DNA from: Chimonanthus salicifolius
Lineage: Eukaryota; Streptophyta; Magnoliopsida; Laurales; Calycanthaceae
DNA length: 64,000 nucleotides
Direction of reading: 5' to 3'
Assembly (NCBI GenBank): GCA_013350335.1
Contig: CM023539.1
Coordinates: 11,842,302 to 11,906,301, forward strand
Under the pieces are notes generated by a model, which saw only the letters and a program-made list of their open reading frames with translations, made no database searches and was not told the origin of the DNA. Positions 43,251-54,469 of this stretch are shown here, piece after piece. A program made the translations under genes and the position numbers. The first letter of the stretch is position 1. Every line of letters begins with the position of its first letter.

Positions 43251-43769
43251 AGAAGTCATATTCTTGGAGATCCTCTTATATAACGAAGGATAAGAAAGAA
43301 AATATCAAAATGAGTCCTTGCGGCATAAAAAATTGAATTTCAACTCTAACAACATGAGATATGTTTTAACCAAGTTTATATTCTGGAATAAAAAATGGTT
43401 CACCAGCATTGCACCCTAAATAATCTGTATCTGGATGTTACATACAAATATACCTGACTTTTGTAAAGCATGTCAACAACTGTCATAGCTAAACACACAC
43501 AGCATCTGGTTTTATCTCTCTAATAATCAATTATGAGATAATTCAGTTCTCTGGAAATTTTTAAATAATTATGGATTTGGTGTTTTGTTTGATAAAGAAA
43601 TTGCATTATTTGAATATTTTTTGCCATCTGAAGATTGGTTTCTGGTACCAATATTTGAACTTGGAACTTTGACCTCATTAATGTATTATTTTTACTTAAA
43701 AATATTCTCTACCTTTTGTCGCTCCTAAAACTATTTTTTCATATATTTTATTTGTTTGATGTCATTCAG
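43251..43769 (+). other. DNA just upstream of NF-YC, ending in a candidate splice acceptor
   Basis: AT-rich, without an element boundary. It ends in a T-rich run and '..gatgtcattcag' at 43769, a plausible acceptor. No TATA box or CT-rich leader in a convincing position was seen, which favours the idea that transcription starts further upstream. Confidence 0.4.
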
Positions 43770-43835
43770 TTTTATACTCATGTGATGAGCAAAGATTAAT
43801 AAAAAGAGAACTTCAAACAATACACATACTCTGCA
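43770..43835 (+). promoter_or_regulatory. NF-YC 5' UTR part with two tiny uORFs
   Basis: Immediately before the coding start are ATGTGA (43780-43785, a start followed directly by stop) and an overlapping four-codon frame ATG AGC AAA GAT TAA (43785-43799). If the acceptor at 43769 is used, both are in the mature leader and could damp translation of the main frame. Confidence 0.5.
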
Positions 43836-44603
43836 TTGCTCATGGATCACGCTGGACAACAGCCGCAACCAGTGATAGGGGTTGTTAGTGGTGCAGCTCA
43901 AATAGCATATGCTGCTCCTGCCTACCAAGCTGCTCCAGTAGTTGGAGCTTTGGCTTCACCAACTCAACCTTCTTCATCATTTCCCGCATCCCCTACTCAG
44001 CTTGCATACCAGCAGGTCCAACACTTCCACCACCACCACCAGCAGCAACAACAGCAACAGCTTCAGGTCTTCTGGACGAACCAAGTGCAAGAGATAGAGC
44101 AGACAGCTGATTTCAAGAACCATAGCCTCCCACTAGCCCGAATCAAGAAAATAATGAAGGCAGATGAGGATGTCCGGATGATATCTGCTGAGGCCCCAGT
44201 GGTATTTGCTAAAGCATGTGAGATGTTCATCTTGGAGTTGACGCTGCGTTCATGGATCCATACTGAGGAAAACAAGCGAAGGACGTTGCAGAAGAATGAC
44301 ATTGCTGCTGCCATCACAAGGACTGACATATTCGACTTTTTGGTTGACATTGTCCCGAGGGATGAGCTAAAAGAAGAAGGGCTTGGTATCCCCCGAGTTG
44401 CGATGCCAGCAGTTGGTGCTCCTCCTGATTCAATCCCATACTACTATGTTCCACCACAAGTAGCTTCCCCAGGAATGATGGTTGGGAAGCCAGTGGATCA
44501 TGCTGCAGCTGCAATCTATGGCCAACAACCTCAACCAGTGGCTTATATGTCCTGGCAGCAGCCTCACCCGCAGCAGCAGCAGCAGATGCCTGATAGTGGC
44601 TAA
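43836..44603 (+). CDS. NF-YC: Nuclear transcription factor Y subunit C
   Basis: A single-exon coding frame of 255 residues, the usual length for the plant NF-YC1/4/9 group. The N-terminal ~85 residues are Ala/Pro/Gln-rich with a His4 run and a Gln7 run. Residues about 91-176 are the histone fold: '[20 protein letters not shown]', '[20 protein letters not shown]', '[20 protein letters not shown]', '[19 protein letters not shown]', all characteristic of the family. The C-terminus is Pro/Gln-rich. The protein pairs with NF-YB, enters the nucleus and joins NF-YA (or CONSTANS-like CCT proteins) on CCAAT-type DNA, acting in flowering, light, ABA and stress control. The start is the first ATG in frame and matches the family's short 'MD..' opening. 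An intron-free coding region with an intron in the 5' UTR is common in this group. The frame is intact, so the gene is probably functional. Confidence 0.96.
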   Translation: MLMDHAGQQPQPVIGVVSGAAQIAYAAPAYQAAPVVGALASPTQPSSSFPASPTQLAYQQVQHFHHHHQQQQQQQLQVFWTNQVQEIEQTADFKNHSLPLARIKKIMKADEDVRMISAEAPVVFAKACEMFILELTLRSWIHTEENKRRTLQKNDIAAAITRTDIFDFLVDIVPRDELKEEGLGIPRVAMPAVGAPPDSIPYYYVPPQVASPGMMVGKPVDHAAAAIYGQQPQPVAYMSWQQPHPQQQQQMPDSG

Positions 44604-44845
44604 GAGCTCAGAGTAGCACTTGAGGTAACTGTGTTTTTCATGTAAAATTGTTGTTTGTACTTCGTAGTAGATAGAAGTATCATGAGTATGTACAATGGAA
44701 TAATGAAAATGTTGCAGTGTCTATGCAAGTTATGTTGATTACTGTAGTAATGTTGCCAATGTTTTGTATCAAGTTGTAAAGGCTTGGGTTTTATCCCAGC
44801 TGCTTTTCATGAGCTTGTATTTAGAATGTTAAGAAAATGTGTGCT
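44604..44845 (+). other. NF-YC 3' UTR (approximate end)
   Basis: T- and G-rich sequence with AATAATGAAAA (44700) and several TTGTA/TGTA motifs typical of plant 3' ends. The exact cleavage site cannot be set. A downstream limit near 44845 is a guess. Confidence 0.4.
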
Positions 44846-46039
44846 TTCTATCCTTTGTTTTAACCTTAAGCATAAGCAATTAACCTTGAAGTATGTTCAT
44901 TGTAATTACAATCGACTAAGCATTGTAATTTGAGGCTTTGAGCCAATTAAATGGTCCTTATAAGCTGATAGTGTAATAGGTGAGTTGCATAGATTATCAT
45001 TGTTGCAGATTAGGTCATTTAGACTGCTGAATCAAATGGTTATTTTTTTTTTTATATTTCCAAATCAGTTTGTATTATTCAATCATTACTGCCAGTACAT
45101 TTTTTTCCCAGTTCATAGGTAACATCTGTAAAGCGATCGTATATAACTGAGCTTACTGGCAATGACAGAATTAGAGCAGAGACAAATGTGTTGGTCAGAA
45201 CCTGTGTGAGAAAATGAAAAAAGTATAGTTATAACACTAATAAACTGCAATCATAGTCATAATTTTGATCATCTAGTTTTAGATATTCCACTCAGCCAAG
45301 TATTTTGCGAGGTTCTATTTATCCAGACTCCCAAATGCTTCTCTGTCATTGTGTATCCATGATCATTTTTTTGCTAAATGCTAATTTCTTTCTTCCCTTC
45401 GATAGTGAAGGTCAGATCTGGAAAGTTAATACCAGAATATGTTATTATCATTGCCATTATCATCATTAAACCTACTTCTCTCATCTATTTAGAGATGGTT
45501 TAGGAAGTTTTACTTACTCTTTCTGAAAGTGTAAAACTTATTACTGAATTTGACAGTTATTTACCGCGAGCCAACTTATTCGGCTCAGTACGTTACCTTC
45601 CTTTTCTTGTATTACAAACATGTGCAACTACATCTCATATGCAGTGATGTGACATAGTTGATCAAACAAGATATAACATGGGTAGTTCTAATATGCCCCC
45701 GACTCGGCAGAGTAGTAGGTCTTTGCATGGATAGTGGATGGATTCCACACAAATTTTTTTAGGGTATGGTAGTGTCTAGGTTTTAAAGATTATGATGAAT
45801 TGGGCAAAGAATATAACGGTGGGTGTAATTCAGAACAAGGTTCAACCATGATTCAAATCTATTACTGATATCTCTGCACGGTGCACACTAGGACTTTCCC
45901 ACGGGAGATACAGAATTGGGGGAGTGGGGGATGGGGAAGAATGTCTAGAAATTGAGGGAAGATGATTTGCATTCTTAATAATTTCTTAGTAGTTGTCAAT
46001 AATTGAGTGACTGGGTTCACTTTTCGGATGCACATTAGC
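44846..46039. other. Intergenic, nothing recognised
   Basis: No coding frame or element boundary. 45690-45960 has sequence of moderate complexity that I could not assign. Confidence 0.45.
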
Positions 46040-47165
46040 AATCATTGTTGCTTCAAACCTGGCCGTATCGGCGATACATGTGAAGTATTGGCCAACATGG
46101 TGATTTAACGGCCCATCTTGTATCGGGCAATTTCAACAAATATGGGCGATGGCTATGGTATCGGCCTTATGTAGATTTTTTTTTTAAATTATCATTTCGA
46201 TCATTTTTGGGTTTAAATTTTGTATTCAATATAAATTTAAGAAGGTTTAGAAGCAAATTTTCCATGTGCAAAAGATATTCATCCATTCAAACCTCTTTTT
46301 CCATTTTCAGTAATTTTTATCAATTTCTTCTTCTTTTTTCTCTAAAACAAATCCAATTTTGAATTTATTAGTAAAATAATTTAATGAAATGATATTGAGT
46401 GTTTATAAAATCTGATGGAGATGTCTTAACATGATTGATATAATTTGTAAAATGTTCTTTATTTGCTGCTCTTTGGAGCTTGTAGTGGGAACGTAATAAA
46501 AGAATTTTCAAAGGCATTGCTGAATCCAGCGGTGTAGTTGCTAGTTGTAGTTGTAGCTTCACTATGTGTGCATCATAGGCCGCCTCTCTTTTGGAGTTTC
46601 AGAATATATCTCTGTCTGACATTTTACGTGCATGGAAAGAATGTGCCAACTTATCTTGATCTACTTTAGTTCTCTTTTATTGTAGTGGTGGGAGGTTTCC
46701 TCTCAACTTTGTTTTGTTTTTGGTTTTTTTTTTTTGGTTTGTATTCTTCTATGCACGTCTGGTGCTTCTATCTATTAGATATGAACCATTTCAAAAAAAA
46801 AAATTGTAAAATGTTTGTTTATTTTAAATTATTGGCCGATATATAGCCAATATCAACCTCTTTTCTCCCCTTTTTTTTTTTTTTTTCTAGTCTCGTCTAT
46901 TTTTTTTTCTGAATAAAATAAATAAAAATAAAACTAGAAAACAGACCTGTTTTTAAAAAAAAATTAAAAAATGAAAATATCAGTCAATATCCTGGCCAAT
47001 ATTTATTTAATATAGACAAATATTGGCCGAAATATCGGTGAGGCTCACAGATGAATGTTTTATTTTTAGAAAAAGCCTGATAGCGATATCATGGCTCATA
47101 TTTCGACCTATGTATTGGCCAATACAATATGCATCTGCCGATATTTTAACTCATGGTCGAGTGCT
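46040..47165. repeat. 'CGATAT/GGCCGATA' dispersed repeat split by an L1
   Basis: 46060-46170 ('gtatcggcgatacatg', 'gtatcgggcaatttc', 'ggtatcggcc') and 46840-47160 ('ggccgatatatagccaatat', 'gccgaaatatcggtga', 'gccgatattttaactc') are made of the same ATCGGCCGATA-type words on both strands. It looks like a palindromic, MITE-like dispersed repeat. The L1 tail at 46457-46803 sits inside it. A short related piece occurs at 52905-52950. Confidence 0.45.
46457..46803 (+). mobile_element. 5'-truncated L1 insertion with poly(A)
   Basis: Bounded by TTGTAAAATGTT at 46445-46456 and 46804-46815. Ends in A10-12 (46793-46803). Frame pieces 'LRAWKECANLS'-like (46630-46665) match the L1 at 28869-29706. It is in plus orientation. 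Confidence 0.8.
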
Positions 47166-48388
47166 CTAAGAGGTCTGAATACTTTCATTAAAAAAAATAT
47201 TGTAGCTTCAAGCACATAAGACAACTGATATCAAACTGCTATTTGAAGATCAGAACATCACTGGTTCACATGAATTGTGTAGTAAAGAGCATTCAAATTT
47301 TACTTTTTAAATTTTATTACTAACTTAATTTAAAAGTTATATTTTAAATTTTACAAAGATTCATGATGAATCGATTCACAATGGATAATTTTTCTGGTCG
47401 GGCATTCCTCTTAGGTTATCAAATTTCTATGTTTAGGATGCATACATTCTCCAACTCATCAAGAGACTTTTTTAAATTAGACAGGTTCGAGTCAGTCTGA
47501 CCCATATTGCCTAACTGGGTGCAATATTCCAAATCAAATAGACTTGAGACGTTTGATGGGTCTGGTCTGAGTTATGAATGGTCCGAGCCAATTATTTCGT
47601 CAACTTGCTAATAAGCTCAAGCTCTAGCTGATGGAAAAATGATTCAATGTGATCCAAAGTACTTATCATGAATTTGGACCTCATGAGCTGTGACATTTTT
47701 TTTTTTTCTAATATAAGTATATGAAAAGATTGGCTAGAACACTTGGAGATTAAATCACAGTTTAAAAATTCAAAAAAACTAGGGTAAGTCAATTTGAATT
47801 TAACAGAGATCTGAATAAAAATAATAGAAAATGAAAAAATAAGTGAAAATGAAAGATGGGAATTTCTCTTTGAGGAGAAATCAATGTCCTTTGGTTTCAC
47901 TTCGAGGGAAAGTGATTTCCCAGCGAAGGGATATGTTTAGAAAATTCTTCTTTGATCTTTCATTATTCATTTATGTTAGGTGTGGATGGCTCAAATTCAA
48001 CAACCATACATATGTGGGACCCATGTTTAATTAAAATCTAATATCGAGATGGTGTTGAAGTGTATAAGAAAGCATGATTGACCACGTTGGGAAGTTTGCA
48101 TGGGTAATTGTTGATGACTCCATTTTGTAATGCAATAGGATTTTGCATTGGCTTAATTAATAAAGGTTTCCTAAGTAAAGTGGGAGTCCTTGTTGTAAAT
48201 GAAGACTACAAGTGGGACAATTGGTTTGCATACCATACCACCTTGTACAGCAACTCAAGTGAGGAGACGGTGGACAGTAGGATTACATGGCAGTGGAGAA
48301 GGATTCCTAATGCAACGCAATTACAGAGGACCGACGGTACGAGACACCTGTGAAGAGTGGTACACGGCAGCCATAGAGTATAGTTGAT
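47166..48388. other. Intergenic, nothing recognised
   Basis: AT-rich. Frames at 47592-47900 and 47843-48034 are short, low-complexity and unsupported. 48100-48380 flows into the LTR-like segment below. Confidence 0.4.
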
Positions 48389-49147
48389 GTTGGATTGAAT
48401 TAGAATTCTAATTCAATGGATCGGTGCCATGGATCTTATATATACAACCAGTAATACAGTCGTGCAAGGTCTGTTGCAATCAGCCAGGGTTAAAGTAATT
48501 AACAGAGATAGAGCCAACATGAGACTCCAAAGAGAAGGACTGTGAAGGTGTATTGTGAAGAGAGATACACGAACATATCAGAGAGGTGTTCTTTTAGGAG
48601 TGAGAGACCCAATTGTTTCACAGAGAACTGCAGTAGAAACAGAGGGCACGCAGGCAGCACTTGTGACATCGTCCACAGGGCAAATCTTAGAGAGAGAGAG
48701 AATGTGTGAATTCTTTAAACCCAAGGCGTGGTCTGTAGAGGTGTGTGTTGCTGCCAAGGCCGTCTATCGGAGAGTGACGGCAGAGCAGAGATCAAGGTAG
48801 GACCAGAGTTGGTTCTCCAAGTATTCTGGAGCAGAAAACAGCGTTGCAGTGCTATAGTAGCAGTGGTGACGTTTACAGACAGTACTCAGGTAGTGAGCAA
48901 GGAGGCGCAACAGGTGATAAGAAGAGACACATACAATAGTGCTTGCTGTAATCACAAGGCAGATTATTATGGAGTTATTCTTGTGTATATCTATCTTCTT
49001 AATTCTTTTCTCTTAACAAAAGATACACATTCTGTAGACGTAGGTCAGAAGTTGGCCGAATCACATAAATCTTTTATGCTCTGTGGTGCTTGATTGTTGT
49101 TGTTGATTATCCCGATCGATTATGTTATTCCGCTTTTAAACTCAACA
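48389..49147 (+). mobile_element. Possible solo LTR (about 760 bp)
   Basis: Starts TGTTGGATTGAATTAG and ends AAACTCAACA, so the ends are TGTTG...CAACA. It carries a TATA-like 'cttatatatacaacc' (48433) and 'cataaatcttttatgctctgtg' near the 3' end, wording common in Copia LTR U5 regions. Target duplication was not found and no partner LTR exists here. Several short frames inside are not convincing genes. Confidence 0.45.
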
Positions 49148-51344
49148 ATTTAGTCTATAAATAGTTTCAGAATTACAACTCAAAAGAAAATAATAAGAAT
49201 TACAACTCAAAAGAAAATATTAATATTTGAAAAAGACAAATATGCCAATAAATACCATGATATCTTCAAAATATTTTAGTAACTCGAATCATATCATTCC
49301 CACTCCAATGAAAACGAACTTTACCCTCAAGGATAAGAAAATATTGTAAAATTCTTCCATTGCACTAAAATGTCCATAAAGAATGAGGACCCACATCGAT
49401 TCTAGTGCAAATCAGACTAGGAATATGTTGGGTGTATATCGTCGACATTAGGGAGGCCACTAATGAGCATGTGACCCTTGTCTATTCGGGGTCGAGTGAA
49501 CCAATCAAAGTGGATTGAAAAACGATTACACCTTCTAAAGAGAGGGTCAATAAATTTTGTTCATTTGAGAGAGATGCTTGATGAACCCTTTTGATTGAGT
49601 TGGTGTAAGCAGTGAATCGAATTAGGCTCAATGGAACACGTCTAAATGTCATCCTCTTGAGTGCGAATTCATTAAGTTAAAACCGGAGAATGCAGTGTGT
49701 TAAATGCTAAACATAGGAAAAAAATTAAAATGAAACGATGGTTTTTTAAGGGTGAAACTTGGGTTGTGTTTTAACTCGATTCGTATGACTTGACTTCAGA
49801 AATCAATGGGTTTGGGTTGTGTGTTTGTCTATTTCGAGTCGGATTGAGTTGGGAAAATAAAAACTCGCATAAAATTTGGATTGGGTTGAATTGAGAAATT
49901 TAAAATCAACCCGACCCGACACTACCCGCGTGCACCAAATTATAAAACAACAATCAGGTTGACTCGAGTCATAAATTCAAGATGGGTCGAGTTGAGTTAT
50001 TCGGGTCGGGTCGAGTCGGTCGGGTTCAATAAGTTTTCACATGGGTTGAATTGGATTTATTAAAATTCAACCTAACCTGACCTAAGTTTCAACCCTAGAT
50101 GAGGTCTACCTTGTCAAGTCATAATCTAGAAAATTAGAGAAAAATGCATAACAAGGAGAATTTCTACTTGGATTTCATAGATTATAAGGATTTTGTCTAT
50201 TCTTATTACGTTAGCAGTTAAAATATAAAAGAAATATTAAAAATAGATTTAGTTTTTAATCTTCACTGAAGTAATTTTGAATTTTAGGATATATTATAAA
50301 CACTATGTGATCATTGACTCTATACTAATTGATATACTTCAATGACTCAAAGCTGTAGAATCTTTATAATATTTTTCAACATCAAAGATCCATTATAAGC
50401 TGAATGCAACTCTTCTCTCTCTCCAAAGTTTGATTTAGGAATCAAATTATTATTGTTGGTTGTATTATATTATAGGTAATGACTTTAATTATATAATAAA
50501 GACTTAAAGAGTATTACAAAAGTCAATTACAACCCATGGTGTTGGAGTATTTAGGTTTATATTGACATGGCTCTACAATATGTTTATTAAAAAATTGTTT
50601 AATCTCTACAATATGTTTATTAGAAAGTGTTTAATTAAGATGGTCTAATTTTTATATACTGTCTCTGCCTCATCTGAACTCTAAAAATAAATTTGCAAAT
50701 GCATTACCCAAAGGTTGCTAAAGTCCTTTGTACCAAAACTTATTCAAAATTAAATATCAAAATTTAAAATAAAGGCACACCGAGTTCATTTCAGTTTTTC
50801 CAGACTTTCATCATAAACTTTAAAAATAAATCATATTAATTGAAAATATACTTTATGAATTAGAATTGAACCAAATTTCAACTTAAAATTAAACTTCTAA
50901 CAACTTGATCTTGTTGTCAAATCATAAAACATCTTTAATTATTTTGACCACTAAGATCAAATGGTTAAAGTTTGGATTTTAAGCACAATTTTTTTTTCAA
51001 TTGTATCTTCTTATGTCTACTTTCTCTAGAATCAAAATCTCCAAGTTGAGACAATTAAGGAGCCTAAAAAGGCATTCATGAAGGATACAAACAGCCTTGT
51101 AGCAACATCCTATTAAGAGAATTCAATCCTACCATGGGTATATACACCTTGGTGCAACCAGAACATTTTTTAATCTCATGATGTGTCCTTTTGAAAGGTC
51201 CCACAGATTATATCATTTAAATTATACTCATTAGATCCACCTAATAAAAAAATTATTTTCAAATTTTAATTTTATTATTCTAATATAAAGATACAAAAAA
51301 TGAAAGTCTAAGTCGGGACAAAAAGTTTAAGATCTCTTTCTAAT
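49148..51344. other. Intergenic, AT-rich, with 'GGGTCGGGTTGAGT' repeat at 49770-50095
   Basis: 49770-50095 is composed of shuffled words such as 'cgggtcgggtcgagt', 'ttgggttgaattg' and 'caacccgacccgac' on both strands. The same dispersed repeat type appears at 54470-54560 and 54960-55120 in the transporter intron. The remainder has no features. Confidence 0.5.
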
Positions 51345-51740
51345 TGAGAGGTAACAGTGAGATTTCTATTCATAGAAGAAAATGGTACAAATACATCAAG
51401 AAAAGATGGGTCTTGAAGAATTAGAGCACAAATGAAAGGAAACATACAATGAAGATAAAAAAGAACATAATATAACATTACAGTACAATAGAGATAGTAA
51501 AAGTACAATTGTCAAAACAACCCTAGGAACTCGAGCACAATCAGACAGACCTCATAGGAAAAAGATGCCTGAGAAATGATCATCAACTCCCAACTTGGCA
51601 AAGTAGTATGCCAGTCCATTGGTTGTTCGGTTGATCAGAACAAAGGAAACGTCGAATCCAGAATCTAAGACTCTAATTTCCCTAACCATAGTGATCAATC
51701 TCTAAGGGAGACGCTTTTGTCCCTTAGCCCATTTGACCAT
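51345..51740 (-). mobile_element. L1 3' end beside the potassium transporter stop
   Basis: Minus frames read 'KWAKGQKRLP*RLITMVREI', 'DVSFVLINRTTNGLAYYFAK' and 'LGVDDHFSGIFFL', closely paralleling the RNase H end of the L1 at 42093-42693. A shared 3' UTR stretch follows ('ggtaacagtgagatttc'). It lies about 50 bp beyond the transporter stop codon in the same orientation, so it probably forms part of that gene's 3' UTR. Confidence 0.75.
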
Positions 51741-51788
51741 GCAACAGTGCAACCATTAAAAGAACGATAAGCCTGTTGCTGTACAAAA

Positions 51789-52825
51789 CTATACAAAGAA
51801 AATCTGCCCCACATTCAAGAGACTTTCATGGGGAATATTGAAAATAACACTGTTTTCCCTACAAATCCTCCTAAGGAATGCGTATATATAATCAACAGCT
51901 ACCTTCTTCAAGAACCCAGAATCTCTTCTTGCTCTCACTACAGTATTCCCAAGAATGTGCACAACACCAGCATCTCTGCAGCCATTCAAGTACTCTAATT
52001 CATCCATTTCCGTCTGGTCTGACGACCTTAGCAAGCTATTTGCTTGTAATGGGCACCTAACAGGCACAATTGAGTCATGCGATGATTGTGTCAAATCCAT
52101 GTTGGAAGATGATACCGAATTGCAGTTTTCAGGCAGCATGAAGTCTGTAGATTTCTGTCTCTGCTGCCTCCCATAGAGACTATATTCATCTGAATCTGAG
52201 CAACCTTCCATCATAGATTCTAATCGGACGAATATGAAAAGGTTATCAAAAAGCATCTTCTCAAAATTGTCATCTTTCTTGTGAAGGTCTTTGTAGCCAT
52301 ATCTTGCAACACAGCGGAACATGTGAAAGTTCTTAGGCCCAATCCGTTTCACAAGAAAGCGCTCTTCCACTGGAACAGTATATACAGGAAGGTACTTCAC
52401 GCAGACAAAAACTACAACAGAATGGATGGCAGGAAGATTGGTTATGAAGTGGGAGAAAATGTGAGGGACCCCATTTGCTAGTTCTGTGTATACAAGGCCT
52501 ATTCCAGGGACTCTGACCAGTCCAAGACTAGGACCAAGGCCCAAGATCCATGCCATTGAGACCTTGCTGTGCATCTCAAGCTCATAGCGCTTTACAGTTC
52601 CATAATGCCATACATACATAATAACGAGAAATGCAGCAGCAATCACTAGTGGGGCCCAACCACCTTGATCTAACTTGAATAATACAGCTGAAAGGTAAGT
52701 TAATTCAACAGCCAGTGATAAGCCAGTGAAAATTAGGACAAGAATCCAATGGCTCCGCCACACCAGCAACATGATTAGGATCATAAGGAAAGTCGTTACC
52801 AGCATGACTATTACAACTGCAGTTC
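51789..52825 (-). CDS. HAK/KUP/KT potassium transporter, last coding exon
   Basis: 345 codons of coding sequence after the acceptor ..CATGAACAG|GAACTGCAG (intron ends at 52826), with TAG at 51789. Domains in order: membrane segments '[15 protein letters not shown]', '[20 protein letters not shown]' and '[20 protein letters not shown]', then the family's conserved soluble region with '[20 protein letters not shown]', '[18 protein letters not shown]', '[12 protein letters not shown]', '[19 protein letters not shown]' and the terminal '[12 protein letters not shown]'. These mark the plant K+ uptake permease family, which moves K+ across plasma or vacuolar membrane with proton coupling. The terminal block resembles the KUP10/KUP11 group, a tentative placement. 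The frame is undamaged. The preceding coding exon is at 63812-64000 and joins in phase 1, splitting a Gly codon. The rest of the gene (about half) lies beyond the window. Confidence 0.95.
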
Positions 52826-52829
52826 CTGT

Positions 52830-54469
52830 TCATGAGATGAAATGGTTTAATGAGAAAGAACTACATAGAATAACTGATCTGTACAGTACTATTTGAAGAT
52901 ATTTAGCACGATATCATGGTTTCAGTTTTCAGTATCACGCTATCATCAAATTAGGAAAAAATTAAGAAAACAAACATAAGGTACATACATCTTAAGTGTT
53001 TATAAAAAAGTAGTAGGAATATGATAATTTTCAAGAAGGGTAAGTAGTAGTTAAGACTTCCTGAAACCAAAAGGATTATAATGCCGGCAAGTCACTCGTT
53101 TTCCCTGATGAGTAAACACCATACACATTTTTAGTTTGGTATCCAGTGAGAAGCACAGTACTGATGATTAGGACATGCTTGATCATGGTATACACAAAGT
53201 TTGTTTTAAGTAGAGTCATAGTCTCTTGATCCATTCTTTTGTTCGGATGGGCCAACAATCAATGCAGAGGAAACTGAATGTTTCCTGATTGGATGAAATT
53301 AACCATCCAATTCTACACTTCCCACGATTGTATATAAGTTTTTAAATGGTGAGGACCATCACACTCGTACATGACAGATTGATCAAGATGCTGTAACCAA
53401 AAGGACAAAATTAACAACTTCCAAAAGCAAATTCCCATTCAAATGGAAATACTTGCTGTTGTCAATGTAATGCATCAGAAAGTATGAGACAAAAACACAA
53501 AAAAGAGCTATACAGTTGACATGGCATTCTTATTCTTCATTTCCAGTCTTGGATTAGCAACGGGTTGAGAATTGGACAGAAAATATGCAAAAATAAAACA
53601 GAACAACTGCAGGGGGGACAAGGTATCCACCCAAAAATTACAATCACGTGAGTCCTTGTTCAATAGACATTGATGTCATCTCCATGCCTGACCATTCAGT
53701 TTAAAGTTTGAAATCTAAAACACTTGGCTCAATTTTAGTTGAGTCAGTCTACTCGGAGACTCAACTAAGTCTTTATCGAGTCAAAAGACAAAGACTAAAT
53801 GAATTATATAGAGTATTTTATTTTACTAAAGAGAAGTGGTTTGATCTTCAAAGAGAGACATGTTTGGAAAATTGCCATAGCATGTGAAAAATAGATTTAT
53901 TTCTCTTGGAAAGAGTTCATTTTTATTGAGATGACAAATGAATTCATTACTTCTACACTAGAAAAAGAGATAAGAATATAGGAATTATGAAGCTCTCTCC
54001 TTAGCAATGAGATCTTGGTGACGACCTTCAACGCTTCTTCCACCCCTACTTCACTTTGACGCTCTAAGAATGAACATTTACAACATGTGAACTTCCTCTT
54101 TACATTTCTCTATGAATTACACCGAAATCAGTGAGACTAATGCTAGCAAAAGGTCTTGGGCATACGATTTTCGTCAATGTGTTTGCTTCTTTTTCTCTTT
54201 TTTCTTTTACTGAAACACAGTTAGGGGTAGCTAGGGTTACAATGAATGACTTGTTTGAGTTGAATCAAGAAACTTGACTCGGGCAAGGTTTTAGCCTAAT
54301 TCAACAAGTTGACCAAGTCAACTGAAAAACTTGTTCAGCATCAAGTTTATGGTTGATTTACTCAATTTTACAATTGAGTCAAGCCAACTTCCCAAGTCAA
54401 TTGAGTTTTTATACCGTAATAAATGCTATTACTTCAATCACATACCCATTGTGTTCAAGGTTAAGGGTG
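52830..54469. other. Intron DNA near the last exon, nothing recognised
   Basis: Fragments of dispersed repeats only: 'gatatcatgg...tatcacgctatc' at 52907-52950, and 'gagtcagtctactcggagactcaactaag' style words at 53735-53785 and 54250-54400. No frames worth reporting. Confidence 0.4.

Larger units (their letters stand above)
15124..43769 (+). other. Proposed 28.6-kb 5' UTR intron of NF-YC
   Basis: Hypothesis: a donor at 15124 (GTAACT) joined to the acceptor '..tttgatgtcattcag' ending at 43769, 66 bases before the NF-YC start codon. The interval has no intact gene, only transposon remains plus about 2.4 kb of unique-looking DNA after the donor. Giant transposon-filled introns are known in plants with large genomes. 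The alternative is that the promoter belongs to a lost or unrelated transcript and NF-YC starts nearer its coding exon. Confidence 0.35.

Noticed and set aside
44063..44350. 95-codon minus-strand frame across NF-YC
   Set aside because: Antisense shadow of the histone fold coding sequence.
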